DNA of 64,000 nt from Pontibacter sp. SGAir0037 (GCF_005491705.1 NZ_CP028092.1:310001-374000), one strand, 5' to 3'; positions 24,970 through 33,671 are shown, counted from the stretch's first letter. Notes: generated by a model from the sequence alone, not told the origin. Numbers and translations: made by a program.

Positions 24970-25776
24970 ATGAAAGATAAAGTAATTCTTATAACAGGCG
25001 GAACATCAGGTATTGGAAAAGCATGTGCCTTTGCTTTTGGCAGAGCGGGAGCAAAGGTGGCGTTTTCAGGCCGTAACCAGCAAACTTTACAGGAAACCTC
25101 CCAGGAACTGGCAGCAGCCGGCATTGATCATCTGGCTATTCAGGCCGATGTGAGTGTGGAGGAACAGTGTGAGCGTATGGTACAGGAAACAGTAGCAAAA
25201 TATGGCCAGCTTGATATTCTGATGAACAATGCAGGCATTTCGATGCGGGCCTTGTTCCAGGATCTGGACCTGGACGTGATCCGGAAGGTAATGGATATTA
25301 ATTTCTGGGGAACAGTGTATAGCACTAAGTTTGCTTTACCATATATTATGGCTACAAAAGGTTCTGTTATAGGTATATCTTCTATAGCAGGCTATCGTGG
25401 ATTACCAGCCCGTACAGGCTATTCGGCCTCTAAATTTGCCATGCATGGTTTCCTGGAAACTCTTCGTACAGAATTGCTTTATAAAGGCGTGCATGTACTG
25501 CTGGCTTGCCCGGGTTTTACAGCATCCAACATTCGCAATTCAGCTTTATCCGCTAACGGGCAGCAGCAGGGGGAAACGCCCCGGGAAGAAGAAAAAATGA
25601 TGAGCGCCGAAGAAGTAGCTGACAGAATTCTGAAAGCAACTATAAAGCGCAAACGAGACTTAGTAATGACTGGCCAGGGAAAAATGGCTGTGTGGGTAAA
25701 CAAGCTCTTCCCAAGTTTAGCCGACAAACTGGTATATAACGTGATGGCCAAAGAGAAGGACTCTCCGTTGAAATAA
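24970..25776 (+). CDS. short-chain dehydrogenase/reductase
   Basis: A 268-residue NAD(P)-dependent oxidoreductase. The cofactor motif TGGTSGIGKA lies at residues 9-18, NNAGISMRALF follows, and the active site is SIAGYRGLPARTGYSASKFA with Tyr151 and Lys155. The C-terminal half resembles membrane-associated DHRS7-like SDRs common in Bacteroidota. The ATG at 24970 fits the family start; the longer frame from 24853 has an unrelated 39-residue extension. The substrate cannot be predicted. Confidence 0.9.
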   Translation: MKDKVILITGGTSGIGKACAFAFGRAGAKVAFSGRNQQTLQETSQELAAAGIDHLAIQADVSVEEQCERMVQETVAKYGQLDILMNNAGISMRALFQDLDLDVIRKVMDINFWGTVYSTKFALPYIMATKGSVIGISSIAGYRGLPARTGYSASKFAMHGFLETLRTELLYKGVHVLLACPGFTASNIRNSALSANGQQQGETPREEEKMMSAEEVADRILKATIKRKRDLVMTGQGKMAVWVNKLFPSLADKLVYNVMAKEKDSPLK

Positions 25777-25786
25777 TTAAAAGATG

Positions 25787-25830
25787 TCAGATAGTAGACG
25801 CTAGGTATTAGATTTTAGATGTTAAGCTTA
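25787..25830 (+). repeat. degenerate TAGA-type repeat after the SDR stop
   Basis: GATGTCAGATAGTAGACGCT is followed by AGGTATTAGATTTTAGATG, a roughly 8-9-nt degenerate unit (TAGAt). A related array lies on the opposite strand at 25932-25981, so the two form a loose inverted pair between convergent genes. Confidence 0.5.
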
Positions 25831-25931
25831 GGCAAAAGGAGAATTGGTAAAATAAACGAGAGCTAGTATAATGAAGCTTGGGAAAAAAATATTATATCAA
25901 ACTTTCACCCGCCCATTAGATTGCTCTCACC

Positions 25932-25981
25932 AAAATCTACTATCTAAACTCTAGTATCTAACATCTATAAGTTAACATCTT
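25932..25981 (-). repeat. degenerate TAGA-type repeat after the TPR/SH3 gene stop
   Basis: On the minus strand GATGTTAACTTATAGATGTT is followed by AGATACTAGAGTTTAGATAG. It starts directly after the stop of the gene at 25983 and mirrors the array at 25787-25830. Confidence 0.5.
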
Positions 25982-25982
25982 T

Positions 25983-26720
25983 TCAGGGTAGTTCCAGTAC
26001 ATTATTCTTACGGATATAGGCTTTCTGGCCTTTCCATTTAATTTCATACCAGATATCCTGTTCGCCGGTAATGGGCACTTTATGGCCCTGGGAGGTAGTG
26101 GCTAACCAGGAAGCACCAGCCGAAGGAGCCGACATAATAGCCACATAGTCGTTTTTGATGATCCCCTCGTTTCCCAGGTTCAGGAAGTTGATGTAGTAAA
26201 TGATGAAAAGCAGGTAACAGATAAAGCCCGCTTTAAAAGTTTTGCTGAATCTGTAGCCACTGCGCCACCTAAAGGCCATTACAGTAACGGTCACTACCGC
26301 TATTATTAACATGAGTTCCAGAATACGCATGTAGTGCTTGCTGAACTGTGTTTTAAAAAACTGCAGGTCGTTGTACTCATAGCCGCTCAACCGGTGTGCC
26401 TGTGCCAGTTCTTCCATTTTTTTTAGCACAGAACGGCTGGGTTGTTTTGTATAAAACAAGTGCAGGTAATACATAGCCCCTGTGTAATCTTTTAGGCCTT
26501 CTTTTATGTAAGCCATCTTCAGTAGCATTTGAGGGGAGTAAAGTTGTTCTTTTTCCAGGATAGTTTCGTATACCTGGAAAGCATCAGAATATTGCTGAAG
26601 ATTAAATAAAGAATCTGCCTGCTCAAGCATAATTTTATCTGACTGACTATAAGCAGGTTTAATTAGTGAGAGAGAAAAAAGGAGCAAAAATGCTGTTATT
26701 TTGAACCAAAGGTTTTGCAT
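25983..26720 (-). CDS. TPR and SH3-like domain membrane protein (BatE-like)
   Basis: A 245-residue protein. A signal-like N-terminus (WFKITAFLLLFSLSLIKPAYS) is followed by TPR-type helices (ADSLFNLQQYSDAFQVYETIL, then MAYIKEGLKDYTGAMYYLHLFY). Two transmembrane segments (LELMLIIAVVTVTVMAF and FICYLLFIIYYINFL) precede a C-terminal bacterial SH3 fold (VAIMSAPSAGASWLATTSQG, then WYEIKWKGQKAYIRKNNV). This order resembles BatE of the aerotolerance Bat locus, but no batA-D genes are nearby. The start codon overlaps the divergent tRNA-Lys promoter region. Confidence 0.75.
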   Translation of the reverse strand: MQNLWFKITAFLLLFSLSLIKPAYSQSDKIMLEQADSLFNLQQYSDAFQVYETILEKEQLYSPQMLLKMAYIKEGLKDYTGAMYYLHLFYTKQPSRSVLKKMEELAQAHRLSGYEYNDLQFFKTQFSKHYMRILELMLIIAVVTVTVMAFRWRSGYRFSKTFKAGFICYLLFIIYYINFLNLGNEGIIKNDYVAIMSAPSAGASWLATTSQGHKVPITGEQDIWYEIKWKGQKAYIRKNNVLELP

Positions 26721-26744
26721 TTAAAAAGATTGCTGTTAATTTTG
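26715..26744 (+). promoter_or_regulatory. promoter of the first tRNA-Lys
   Basis: TTG (26715-26717), a 19-nt spacer and TAATTTTG (26737-26744) match the Bacteroidota consensus. The -33 box overlaps the start region of the divergent TPR/SH3 gene. Confidence 0.7.
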
Positions 26745-26790
26745 CATCGCAATTAAGGGAAACGCCCTTAGAGATGCAATTTAGTAAAAA

Positions 26791-26863
26791 GATTCCGTAG
26801 CTCAGCTGGTAGAGCAATACACTTTTAATGTATGGGTCCTGGGTTCGAATCCCAGCGGGATCA
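26791..26863 (+). tRNA. tRNA-Lys (anticodon TTT), copy 1
   Basis: A 73-nt cloverleaf with acceptor GATTCCG pairing CGGGATC (one G-T) and D arm GCTCAGCTGGTAGAGC. The anticodon loop ACTTTTAA gives TTT, and the T arm is CTGGGTTCGAATCCCAG. CCA is not encoded. The sequence is identical to the copy at 27003. Confidence 0.96.
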
Positions 26864-26869
26864 CAAGCG

Positions 26870-26899
26870 AAAGAGCCTTTTCAGAAGGAGAGGCTCTTT
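26870..26899 (+). terminator. terminator after tRNA-Lys copy 1
   Basis: AAAGAGCC (26870-26877) pairs with GGCTCTTT (26892-26899), followed by TATTTTG. The stem starts 6 nt after the tRNA end. Confidence 0.75.
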
Positions 26900-26947
26900 T
26901 ATTTTGCCTCAGTTTGCTGTAGTGAAAAAAATAAAAGCTTAAATATT

Positions 26948-26977
26948 TTGTATATTAAATAAAAGCTTCTACTTTTG
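26948..26977 (+). promoter_or_regulatory. promoter of the second tRNA-Lys
   Basis: TTG (26948-26950), 19 nt and TACTTTTG (26970-26977) fit the consensus exactly. The two tRNA-Lys copies are therefore separate transcription units. Confidence 0.75.
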
Positions 26978-27002
26978 CACTCCCAAACAGGAAATAAGTA
27001 CC

Positions 27003-27075
27003 GATTCCGTAGCTCAGCTGGTAGAGCAATACACTTTTAATGTATGGGTCCTGGGTTCGAATCCCAGCGGGATCA
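27003..27075 (+). tRNA. tRNA-Lys (anticodon TTT), copy 2
   Basis: All 73 nt are identical to the copy at 26791, but the flanks differ. It has its own promoter and terminator. CCA is not encoded. Confidence 0.96.
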
Positions 27076-27076
27076 C

Positions 27077-27121
27077 AAAACAAAAGCCGTCTAAGAGTTA
27101 CTCTTAAACGGCTTTTGTTTT
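27077..27121 (+). terminator. terminator after tRNA-Lys copy 2
   Basis: AAAACAAAAGCCGT (27077-27090) pairs with ACGGCTTTTGTTTT (27108-27121), and an inner TAAGAG/CTCTTA stem is closed by a short loop. A T-run follows. Confidence 0.85.
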
Positions 27122-27415
27122 TTCAGCTAAACCTGGATTTGGCGCCTTTACCTGTTCTGCTTTGTGCCTGCCTCTGTTACTTATTGCTTTAATTTGTATT
27201 ACAAGGATAAACCAAGTGTATTTCTGGCAATAAGCATAAGAAAACCTTTGCATAGCTTTAAATCTGTTTCTGTGCCTCTCATGGCAGAACCTTGTCTCTT
27301 TGTCTTTCACCTACGCAATCGCATCGTTGTTATAAAACGCCGCTAGCTATACCTGTAATTGAGTCCTTCTATAAAGCATAAGATTGCTTGAAGTGCAAGA
27401 GTATATAAACTAAAA
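27122..27415. other. intergenic, no gene seen
   Basis: About 290 nt between the tRNA-Lys terminator and the terminator of the ABC operon. Short open frames exist on both strands, but none has family character, a promoter or a convincing start. I see nothing functional here. Confidence 0.5.
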
Positions 27416-27443
27416 AGCCCCTGTCAGTGATAATGCAGGGGCT
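27416..27443 (-). terminator. terminator of the DUF5687 ABC operon
   Basis: Arms AGCCCCTG (27416-27423) and CAGGGGCT (27436-27443); on the minus strand the stem is followed by TTTTTAGTTT. It lies 24 nt after the permease stop. Confidence 0.85.
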
Positions 27444-27467
27444 CTCTGTAGAATAAAGATGCTGTGT

Positions 27468-28829
27468 TCAGGCTTCTGTTTTATACAGCGTTTCAAACAT
27501 TTTGTACTTGTATTTCGGGTACTCCTTTATAACAGCCACAGCTGCAAACAACGCTACCGCAATTACTACAGGGTAAACAAGAAAAAGAAGCGGGTGCAGC
27601 AGTGGCAGAAACAGGAGCCCGACTGTCAGGATTGATATAATACTGAACAGGTAAGATGTTTTGGCTGTAAAGCTCATAATGCCGCCTCTCACGACCTTTG
27701 GGCTTACTATGGAAGCAATGATACCAATAGGCGTTAAAGCAAGCACAGAAGCTATATACATGGGTATAATAAAGTAAGCTTTCTCGTGGTTAAACAGTGC
27801 CAGGTAAAGCAGTACGATGCCTGCATCCAGCAAAAGGGGTAGCCGGATGGATAGCAGACTTACTTTTACAAAGTCCATATAGTTGCCGCTGGTGCGTTCT
27901 GTTGTAAGCCACAGGTTTTTGTAGAAGCCCCATACATTATTGAAGACGTAAGAGTATATAACCAGAGGCCCCATAAATAGCCAGACAGACGGGTTCTTGT
28001 CAAAGATGTGTACACCTTTCATGCTAAAAGCGATAGCGTCCATTGCCAGCATAAATGCTTTTAAGACCAAACCGAAAAGTAATAGCTGCTTTGCCATTTT
28101 GTGGTTGGTGAAAAGCCTCCAGCCCAAGCCTCTGCGTGCATCCTGACTATAGTTAACCGTTCTGCGCTTCGGCTCCAGGGCAGCCTGCTCCAGCAGGTAG
28201 TTAGATACCAAAAAGAATGCCGCCGCTACAAGATGTACCCCCAGGTAAGGCCATGAGGCAGCAGGTTCGAACATAGGGCTGCGAGCCTGTACAGCCAGGA
28301 ATGCGCCGGCCATAACTGCTGCAGATAAAAAGTTAATGCTTCGCCATTGAATCTTTCTTTCGATGATTACCTGGAAAGAGCGTTTGGTAATATGTGCTGT
28401 AAGTAATACAGTGATGCTCTGCAGCAAGTGTAGGAAACTATACGCAGGCGACATCATGAAAAGAATCAGGAAGAAGTTGGCCAGCACAAAATAGAATGGA
28501 GAGGCCAGTTCAACCACCAGCTCAACCCAGAATTTCTGAAATGCTTTTACGGGGTATAACCTATGAATAAATTCAGTTTTAGGTATATAAGCCGGGAAAA
28601 AACCGCGCAGTATGGTAATAGCCAGTATAAGCAGGTTTGCGTAGCTGATTACTTTAGCTGCTGTTAAATCTATGTCCCCTTGCTGAGCCTGTAAAAGCAG
28701 AAAAGAAAAAAGCCAACTGTAAAAACCTGAGGCTATAATGCCTAATCCTAGCAGAAGTGACCGTTGTAATCTCTTCTGCCGAAAGTAACTGCTCAGCTTT
28801 GCTTTGCAGGAATATAATACTAATTCCAT
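27468..28829 (-). CDS. DUF5687-family ABC transporter permease
   Basis: A 453-residue membrane protein with about ten hydrophobic segments and a central amphipathic region (LEPKRRTVNYSQDARRGLGW). The N-terminus resembles the DUF5687 start: a short cytoplasmic segment (MELVLYSCKAKLSSYFRQKR), then SLLLGLGIIASGFYSWLFSF. Members are found in Bacteroidota beside ABC ATPases and are thought to form exporters of unknown substrate. The ATPase gene lies 49 nt upstream on the same strand. Confidence 0.8.
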   Translation of the reverse strand: MELVLYSCKAKLSSYFRQKRLQRSLLLGLGIIASGFYSWLFSFLLLQAQQGDIDLTAAKVISYANLLILAITILRGFFPAYIPKTEFIHRLYPVKAFQKFWVELVVELASPFYFVLANFFLILFMMSPAYSFLHLLQSITVLLTAHITKRSFQVIIERKIQWRSINFLSAAVMAGAFLAVQARSPMFEPAASWPYLGVHLVAAAFFLVSNYLLEQAALEPKRRTVNYSQDARRGLGWRLFTNHKMAKQLLLFGLVLKAFMLAMDAIAFSMKGVHIFDKNPSVWLFMGPLVIYSYVFNNVWGFYKNLWLTTERTSGNYMDFVKVSLLSIRLPLLLDAGIVLLYLALFNHEKAYFIIPMYIASVLALTPIGIIASIVSPKVVRGGIMSFTAKTSYLFSIISILTVGLLFLPLLHPLLFLVYPVVIAVALFAAVAVIKEYPKYKYKMFETLYKTEA

Positions 28830-28878
28830 AGTAAAGTAGTAAGTGAAGCGTTTCTACCTAAACCCTCAGCCAGTAAAA

Positions 28879-29637
28879 CTAGTTCAGCATCCAGTCTATG
28901 TCTGCTTCTGTATTATGGTGTGGTAGCAATAGCTGGAACAGGGCCTGGTCGATCAGGTTTTCGCCGTTCATCGTAAACTCCTGTACTGAGCCGTGGTACA
29001 TCAGCTGCCCGTCGTTAAGCACGCCTATATGCGTGGCAACTTTCTCAACGTAGTTCAGGTCATGAGAGGAGATAAGTATAACCCTGTTCGGGTTCTGATA
29101 GTTGCGGATAAGCTGCACCAGGAGTTGGGCGGCAATAGGGTCTAAGCCTGTAAAAGGTTCGTCAAGAATAAGAATGCTAGGTTTATGCAGCATGGCAGCC
29201 GCAATACCTACCTTCTTTTTCATGCCGGTAGAATAGCCTGCAATGTTCTTATGCAGAGACTCCGTTTCAGAGAAAAAATATCTTGTAAGGCTGGAAATAC
29301 GCTGTTCGGCTTCAGGCTGAGGCAAGTGGTATAATTTGGCCACAAAATTAAGATACTCTAAACCTGAAAACTCTTCTATCAGCGGATTGTCTTCGCATAA
29401 AGCGCCTAAGTCCTGCTTTATAGTTATGTTATCAGAAATATAGTCTTTTCCTAATAATCGAATTGAGCCTGCATCCGGTTTAATTAGATCAAGAATACAA
29501 TTTAAAAAAGTGCTTTTACCCACTCCGTTTTTACCTAACAGGCAGTAACATTGGCCTTTTTCAATGTTGATATCAAGTTCCTGGAGAACTTTCTTCTTAC
29601 CAAATGTTTTGGTTAAACCTTTTATTTGTATACCCAT
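28879..29637 (-). CDS. ABC transporter ATP-binding protein
   Basis: About 252 residues from the ATG at 29637 (MGIQIKGLTKTFGKKKVLQE); a longer frame from 29673 adds 12 residues. Walker A is LLGKNGVGKST, the signature region is GYSTGMKKKVGIAAAML, Walker B is ILILDEPFTGLD, and the H-loop is VILISSHDLNYVE. The unusual signature YSTGMKKK is typical of CcmA/NatA-like exporters. It is paired with the DUF5687 permease in one operon. Confidence 0.9.
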   Translation of the reverse strand: MGIQIKGLTKTFGKKKVLQELDINIEKGQCYCLLGKNGVGKSTFLNCILDLIKPDAGSIRLLGKDYISDNITIKQDLGALCEDNPLIEEFSGLEYLNFVAKLYHLPQPEAEQRISSLTRYFFSETESLHKNIAGYSTGMKKKVGIAAAMLHKPSILILDEPFTGLDPIAAQLLVQLIRNYQNPNRVILISSHDLNYVEKVATHIGVLNDGQLMYHGSVQEFTMNGENLIDQALFQLLLPHHNTEADIDWMLN

Positions 29638-30002
29638 ATAGTTATATATTCCTGAGGTGTATTGCTTGATCAAGAATTGTATTCCGATAATAAAGTTAAG
29701 CTTTAGCTTTGGAAAGTCCTAACAGGAGAAGCTAAAATATATTCAGTCTATTCTTTCTTTTTGTTCTTTTTTAAAAGCTTCAAGCTATAAGAAGAGCAAC
29801 ATCAAAGCCTGTACAGAAGGTTTCTGCTTAGCTGATAAGTTTTATAACCGCTTTATTATGAATGTATTAAAAGATAAATGAGACACAAGCTGACTAAAGT
29901 CATAAAGGGTTATTGTATTTAGGTTAGTCTAAAAATAAATTTTAAATATTTAAAACATATTATTAATGTTGTTTCGTACCTTGTTTAGGTGCAGCTAATT
30001 CG
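29638..30002. other. divergent intergenic region with receptor promoter
   Basis: AT-rich spacer between the ABC operon (minus) and the TonB-dependent receptor (plus). Apart from the TTTAG/TCTAAA box at 29918-29934 I see no gene. A weak -7 candidate TACCTTGT lies about 20 nt before the receptor start. Confidence 0.5.
29918..29937 (+). promoter_or_regulatory. candidate iron-type operator before the TonB receptor
   Basis: TTTAGGTTAGTCTAAAAATA contains TTTAG-N5-TCTAAA and matches 14 of 19 positions of the DtxR/IdeR consensus (left half TTAGGTTAG exactly). It resembles the TTTAGAA-N3-TTCTAAA sites of the heme locus but has a spacing one base shorter. It lies 66 nt before the receptor ATG. Confidence 0.45.
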
Positions 30003-32270
30003 ATGCGTATGAAACAATATTATCTACTTATAATAATGCTGGTTTACCCGATTGTTTTGAGTGCCCAGCACGGGCGCTTGCAGGGGACAGTTACAACTGC
30101 AAAGGGTGCTGTGGCTTATGCAAATGTTGGGCTATCAAATACAACGTTAGGCGCAAGTACTGATAGAGCAGGAAAATTCACAATCGATCAAGTTCCGGAG
30201 GGCACTCATACCTTAAAAGTAAAGGCAATGGGATCGCCTCGTTTTAAAGAACTGGAAGTACAAGTTAAAGCGGGGGAGGTGACGGAAGTGCAGGTGGTGT
30301 TGCCGGAGAGTCTTACGGAACTGCAGGAAGTAGTAGTTTCGGGTACAATGCGTGAGACGTTCCTGTCTGAGTCAACGGTTCCTGTTGAGGTGTATACTCC
30401 AAAATACTTTTTAAAGAATCCTACACCCTCCCTTTTTAATGCGTTGGAAATAGTGAATGGCGTGCAGCCCCAGCTAAACTGTAATGTTTGTGGCACTGGC
30501 GACATACATATCAATGGAATGGAAGGAGCCTATACAATGGTATTGATCGATGGCATGCCCATTGTAAGTGCTCTGTCAACAGTTTATGGTTTAAGTGGTA
30601 TTCCTAACAGCCTGGTGGAGAGGGTGGAAGTGGTAAAAGGCCCGGCTTCGACTTTGTATGGTTCTGAAGCGGTAGCAGGGCTTATTAACATAATTACCAA
30701 AAGCCCTTTAACTGCTCCTGTAGCTACGGCGGATGTGTTCTATACATCTCACCAAGAATTATCTGCAGATATTGGTTTTAGTAAACGGTTTACAAAAGCT
30801 TCTTCTCTGGTGAGTGCGAATTATTACCGCTTTTCGGATAGGAGGGATGTAAACGGCGATAACTTTACGGATGTGCCTTTGCAGCATCGTATTTCTCTTT
30901 TTAATAAATGGAGTTTGAACAGGCCAGGTAATAAAGTGGCCAGTCTGGCTGTACGCTATTACTACGAAGACAGGTTTGGGGGTGAACTGCAATGGACTCC
31001 GGCCCACAGGGGAGGAGATGAGGTGTATGGTGAATCTGTTTATACAAGACGCCTTGAAGTACTGGGTGCTTACCAGATGCCCGGAGCCGAGCATGTAATG
31101 CTGAACTATTCCTTTAACGATCATGACCAGAATGCCGCTTATGGTGCAGAAGCATTTAAGGCAAGACAAAAGGTTCTTTTCGGGCAGTTGGTCTGGAGTA
31201 AAGCTATCGGAGATAGGCATAACTTTTTAGCAGGTACTGCCCTCCGCTATACCTTTTACGATGATAATACACCGGCAACCCAATCAGCTGTTGCGCACCA
31301 GCCGGAGAACGAGCCAGTGCACACCCTGCTGCCTGGCCTTTTTCTGCAGGACGAATGGAATGTTTCTGCTGCCACCACACTGCTTACGGGACTGCGGTAT
31401 GACTATAACTCAGAGCATGGCAGCATTTTTACGCCCAGAATCAACCTGAAATGGAGCCCCAACCAGCAAAGCAGCTGGCGTTTCAGTTTAGGCAATGGGT
31501 ACAGAGTGGTTAATCTTTTTACAGAAGATCATGCGGCGCTCACCGGTGCAAGAGAAGTGGTTGTAAAGGAGGAGCTAAAACCAGAGCGGTCTTATAATGC
31601 AAATGTAAACTATCAACACTTTATTAATATGGCAGCGGGTTATATGCAGCTGCAGGCAAGTGTCTTTTATACTTATTTTACTAATAAGATTGTGGCAGAT
31701 TTTCTGACAGACAATAATCTTATATTGTATGATAACTTAAGCGGCTATGCCATTTCCAAGGGTGTCGCGTTAGATGCAGAAATGAGGTTTAATTTCCCTT
31801 TCCGGTTAAATGCCGGTCTTACCTTAATGGATGTGTACCAGGTGCAGGCATCGGAGGTAAAGGCAAAAGAAAGAATACCTCAGCTACATGCTCCTGCTGT
31901 ATCAGCTACATTTGCAGCTTCCTACGAGCTGAAAGGAGCTGGCCTTTCGGTAGATTATACCGGGAGTATCAGAGGGCCGATGCGCTTGCCTGTGCAGGAA
32001 AATGATTTCAGGCCTGCCAAGTCGCCCTGGTTTACATTGCAGCATGTGCAGCTCACAAAACTGCTTGGCAATGGCGTTGAGGTATATGGAGGTATAAAGA
32101 ACATTTTTAATTTTATGCCGAAGCACCCCCTGATGCGCCCCTTTGATCCTTTTGATAAAGAGGTGGAGGTAAATAACCCCTATAACTATAGTTTCGATAC
32201 AGAGTATAATTACGCTCCTTTACAGGGCAGGAGGTTATTTATGGGTTTGAGGTATACTTTGCTTAACTAG
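30003..32270 (+). CDS. TonB-dependent outer-membrane receptor with CxxC plug motif
   Basis: A 755-residue receptor. The signal peptide MRMKQYYLLIIMLVYPIVLS is followed by a carboxypeptidase-regulatory-like domain (about 24-95), TonB box ELQEVVVSG, and a plug domain. The plug contains NCNVCGTGDIHINGMEGAYT, a CxxC pair, before MVLIDGMPIVSAL and VVKGPASTLYGSEAVAGLIN. A 22-strand barrel fills the rest and ends in Leu-Asn after a Tyr-rich strand. A metal or metal-chelate substrate is plausible from the CxxC pair and the upstream iron-type box, but is not shown. It is monocistronic, followed by tRNA-Leu. Confidence 0.87.
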   Translation: MRMKQYYLLIIMLVYPIVLSAQHGRLQGTVTTAKGAVAYANVGLSNTTLGASTDRAGKFTIDQVPEGTHTLKVKAMGSPRFKELEVQVKAGEVTEVQVVLPESLTELQEVVVSGTMRETFLSESTVPVEVYTPKYFLKNPTPSLFNALEIVNGVQPQLNCNVCGTGDIHINGMEGAYTMVLIDGMPIVSALSTVYGLSGIPNSLVERVEVVKGPASTLYGSEAVAGLINIITKSPLTAPVATADVFYTSHQELSADIGFSKRFTKASSLVSANYYRFSDRRDVNGDNFTDVPLQHRISLFNKWSLNRPGNKVASLAVRYYYEDRFGGELQWTPAHRGGDEVYGESVYTRRLEVLGAYQMPGAEHVMLNYSFNDHDQNAAYGAEAFKARQKVLFGQLVWSKAIGDRHNFLAGTALRYTFYDDNTPATQSAVAHQPENEPVHTLLPGLFLQDEWNVSAATTLLTGLRYDYNSEHGSIFTPRINLKWSPNQQSSWRFSLGNGYRVVNLFTEDHAALTGAREVVVKEELKPERSYNANVNYQHFINMAAGYMQLQASVFYTYFTNKIVADFLTDNNLILYDNLSGYAISKGVALDAEMRFNFPFRLNAGLTLMDVYQVQASEVKAKERIPQLHAPAVSATFAASYELKGAGLSVDYTGSIRGPMRLPVQENDFRPAKSPWFTLQHVQLTKLLGNGVEVYGGIKNIFNFMPKHPLMRPFDPFDKEVEVNNPYNYSFDTEYNYAPLQGRRLFMGLRYTLLN

Positions 32271-32345
32271 AAACGGTTAAAATGCTGATTAACAGAGATA
32301 GTGATAATTGAATGAAAAAATGCACTGTAAAGCAGGTTTGCTGCA

Positions 32346-32376
32346 TTGCAAATGTCATAACCGCTTGCTACTTTTG
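32346..32376 (+). promoter_or_regulatory. promoter of tRNA-Leu(GAG)
   Basis: TTG (32346-32348), 20 nt and TACTTTTG (32369-32376) match the Bacteroidota consensus. Confidence 0.7.
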
Positions 32377-32394
32377 CATCCACCAATTCAATCT

Positions 32395-32476
32395 GCGCAC
32401 GTGGTGAAATTGGTAGACACGCCATCTTGAGGGGGTGGTGCCTTCGGGTGTGGGAGTTCGAATCTCCCCGTGCGCA
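32395..32476 (+). tRNA. tRNA-Leu (anticodon GAG)
   Basis: An 82-nt class II tRNA. Acceptor GCGCACG pairs with CGTGCGC at all 7 positions, the discriminator is A, and the anticodon loop TTGAGGG gives GAG. A long variable arm GGTGCCTTCGGGTGT and T arm GGGAGTTCGAATCTCCC are present. CCA is not encoded. It stands at the left border of the glycan-utilisation region. Confidence 0.95.
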
Positions 32477-32485
32477 CATTTCCTT

Positions 32486-32515
32486 AAAAGCCCTGTTTTA
32501 AATAACAGGGCTTTT
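32486..32515 (+). terminator. terminator after tRNA-Leu(GAG)
   Basis: AAAAGCCCTGTT (32486-32497) and AACAGGGCTTTT (32504-32515) form a perfect 12-bp stem with a TT extension. Confidence 0.88.
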
Positions 32516-32627
32516 TTATTATATTGTGCTGTAAATAGACTCCCCAGTTTAAGTTTAGCTCCGAAGTTCTTTCAAAAGTGTAAAAAAGACGTTGCACCTT
32601 GAATTTTAGCTTCATAAACAGGTACAA

Positions 32628-33671
32628 ATGAAAAAGAAGAAGCTTTCTATCCGCGATATTGCCAGTCAATTAAATATTTCAATTACAACAGTATCCTTTA
32701 TTCTGAATGGCAAAGCCAAGGAGAAGCGGATTAGTGAAGACCTGACCAACAAGGTGCTGAACCTGGTAAAGGAAGTTGGTTATAAGCCAAACCAGATTGC
32801 CCAGAGCTTGCGCACAGGCAAGACCAAAATTATTGGCCTGATGGTGGAAGATATTTCCAATGTCTTTTTTTCTAACGTTGCCCGCCTGATAGAAGAAAAT
32901 GCCCATAAAAAAGGCTACAAAATTATCTACTGTAGTACTGAGAATAACCCTGAAAAAGCAAGAGAGCTTATAAACATGTTCCGGGACTGGAACATAGATG
33001 GCTACATTATTACACCACCGGCAGGTATCGAAGATGAAATCCAGTCGTTAATCAGCGACAATTATCCTGTGATTTTATTTGACCGTTACTACACTAATTT
33101 AAAGACAAATTATGTGGTGATTGATAATTATGAAAGCACCTATCGGGCCATCACGCACTTGATTGAACAAGGTTATAAAGATATCGCTTTCATTACCTTA
33201 GATTCACGCCAGTCACAAATGGAAGAGCGCTTGAGAGGCTACAAAAAAGCGTTGGCAGACCACAAGCTGAAGCCCTATGTTAAAAGGCTTGCCTTTGATG
33301 AGTCTAAAGAAAAGAATGTACAGCAGATTGCCTCCTACCTTAAAAAGCAATCTGAAGTAGACGCCATATTTACGGCAACAAACTATATTGGTACCTGGGG
33401 AATTGAGGCTATTCAGAACCTGGATACGAAAGGTAAAGGCAGATATGGGTTAGCCTCTTTCGATGACCATGATATTTTTAAACTCTATAATCCTCCTATT
33501 ACAGCTGTAGCACAGCCCGTAGAAGAAATTTCGCAAGCCGTTATTAAAATGGTGCTTGATCAGTTAGAAGATTCCTCCAAAGCAAAAGCCGTTGAGACGA
33601 TTACACTACCCGCAAAACTTATTGTGCGAGGCTCAAGCTTGAGCAGAACTGATTTGGATGTGGTGATATGA
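32628..33671 (+). CDS. LacI-family transcriptional regulator
   Basis: A 347-residue repressor. The N-terminal helix-turn-helix and hinge (residues about 4-62) read LSIRDIASQLNISITTVSFI and later GYKPNQIAQSLRTGKTKIIG. The periplasmic-binding-like effector domain follows, with GLMVEDISNVFFSNVARLIE, DGYIITPPAG, PVILFDRYY and a closing AVAQPVEEISQAVIKM. It is the first gene of the glycan region, and six palindromes of LacI-operator type (TAAAnCGnTTTA) lie downstream in the same region. It is the obvious candidate to bind them. The effector is probably a sugar released from the substrate glycan. Confidence 0.92.
   Translation: MKKKKLSIRDIASQLNISITTVSFILNGKAKEKRISEDLTNKVLNLVKEVGYKPNQIAQSLRTGKTKIIGLMVEDISNVFFSNVARLIEENAHKKGYKIIYCSTENNPEKARELINMFRDWNIDGYIITPPAGIEDEIQSLISDNYPVILFDRYYTNLKTNYVVIDNYESTYRAITHLIEQGYKDIAFITLDSRQSQMEERLRGYKKALADHKLKPYVKRLAFDESKEKNVQQIASYLKKQSEVDAIFTATNYIGTWGIEAIQNLDTKGKGRYGLASFDDHDIFKLYNPPITAVAQPVEEISQAVIKMVLDQLEDSSKAKAVETITLPAKLIVRGSSLSRTDLDVVI

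Noticed and set aside
27104..27346. short frames on both strands after the second tRNA-Lys
   Set aside because: Low coding character, overlap with the terminator, and no promoter or homology that I can name.
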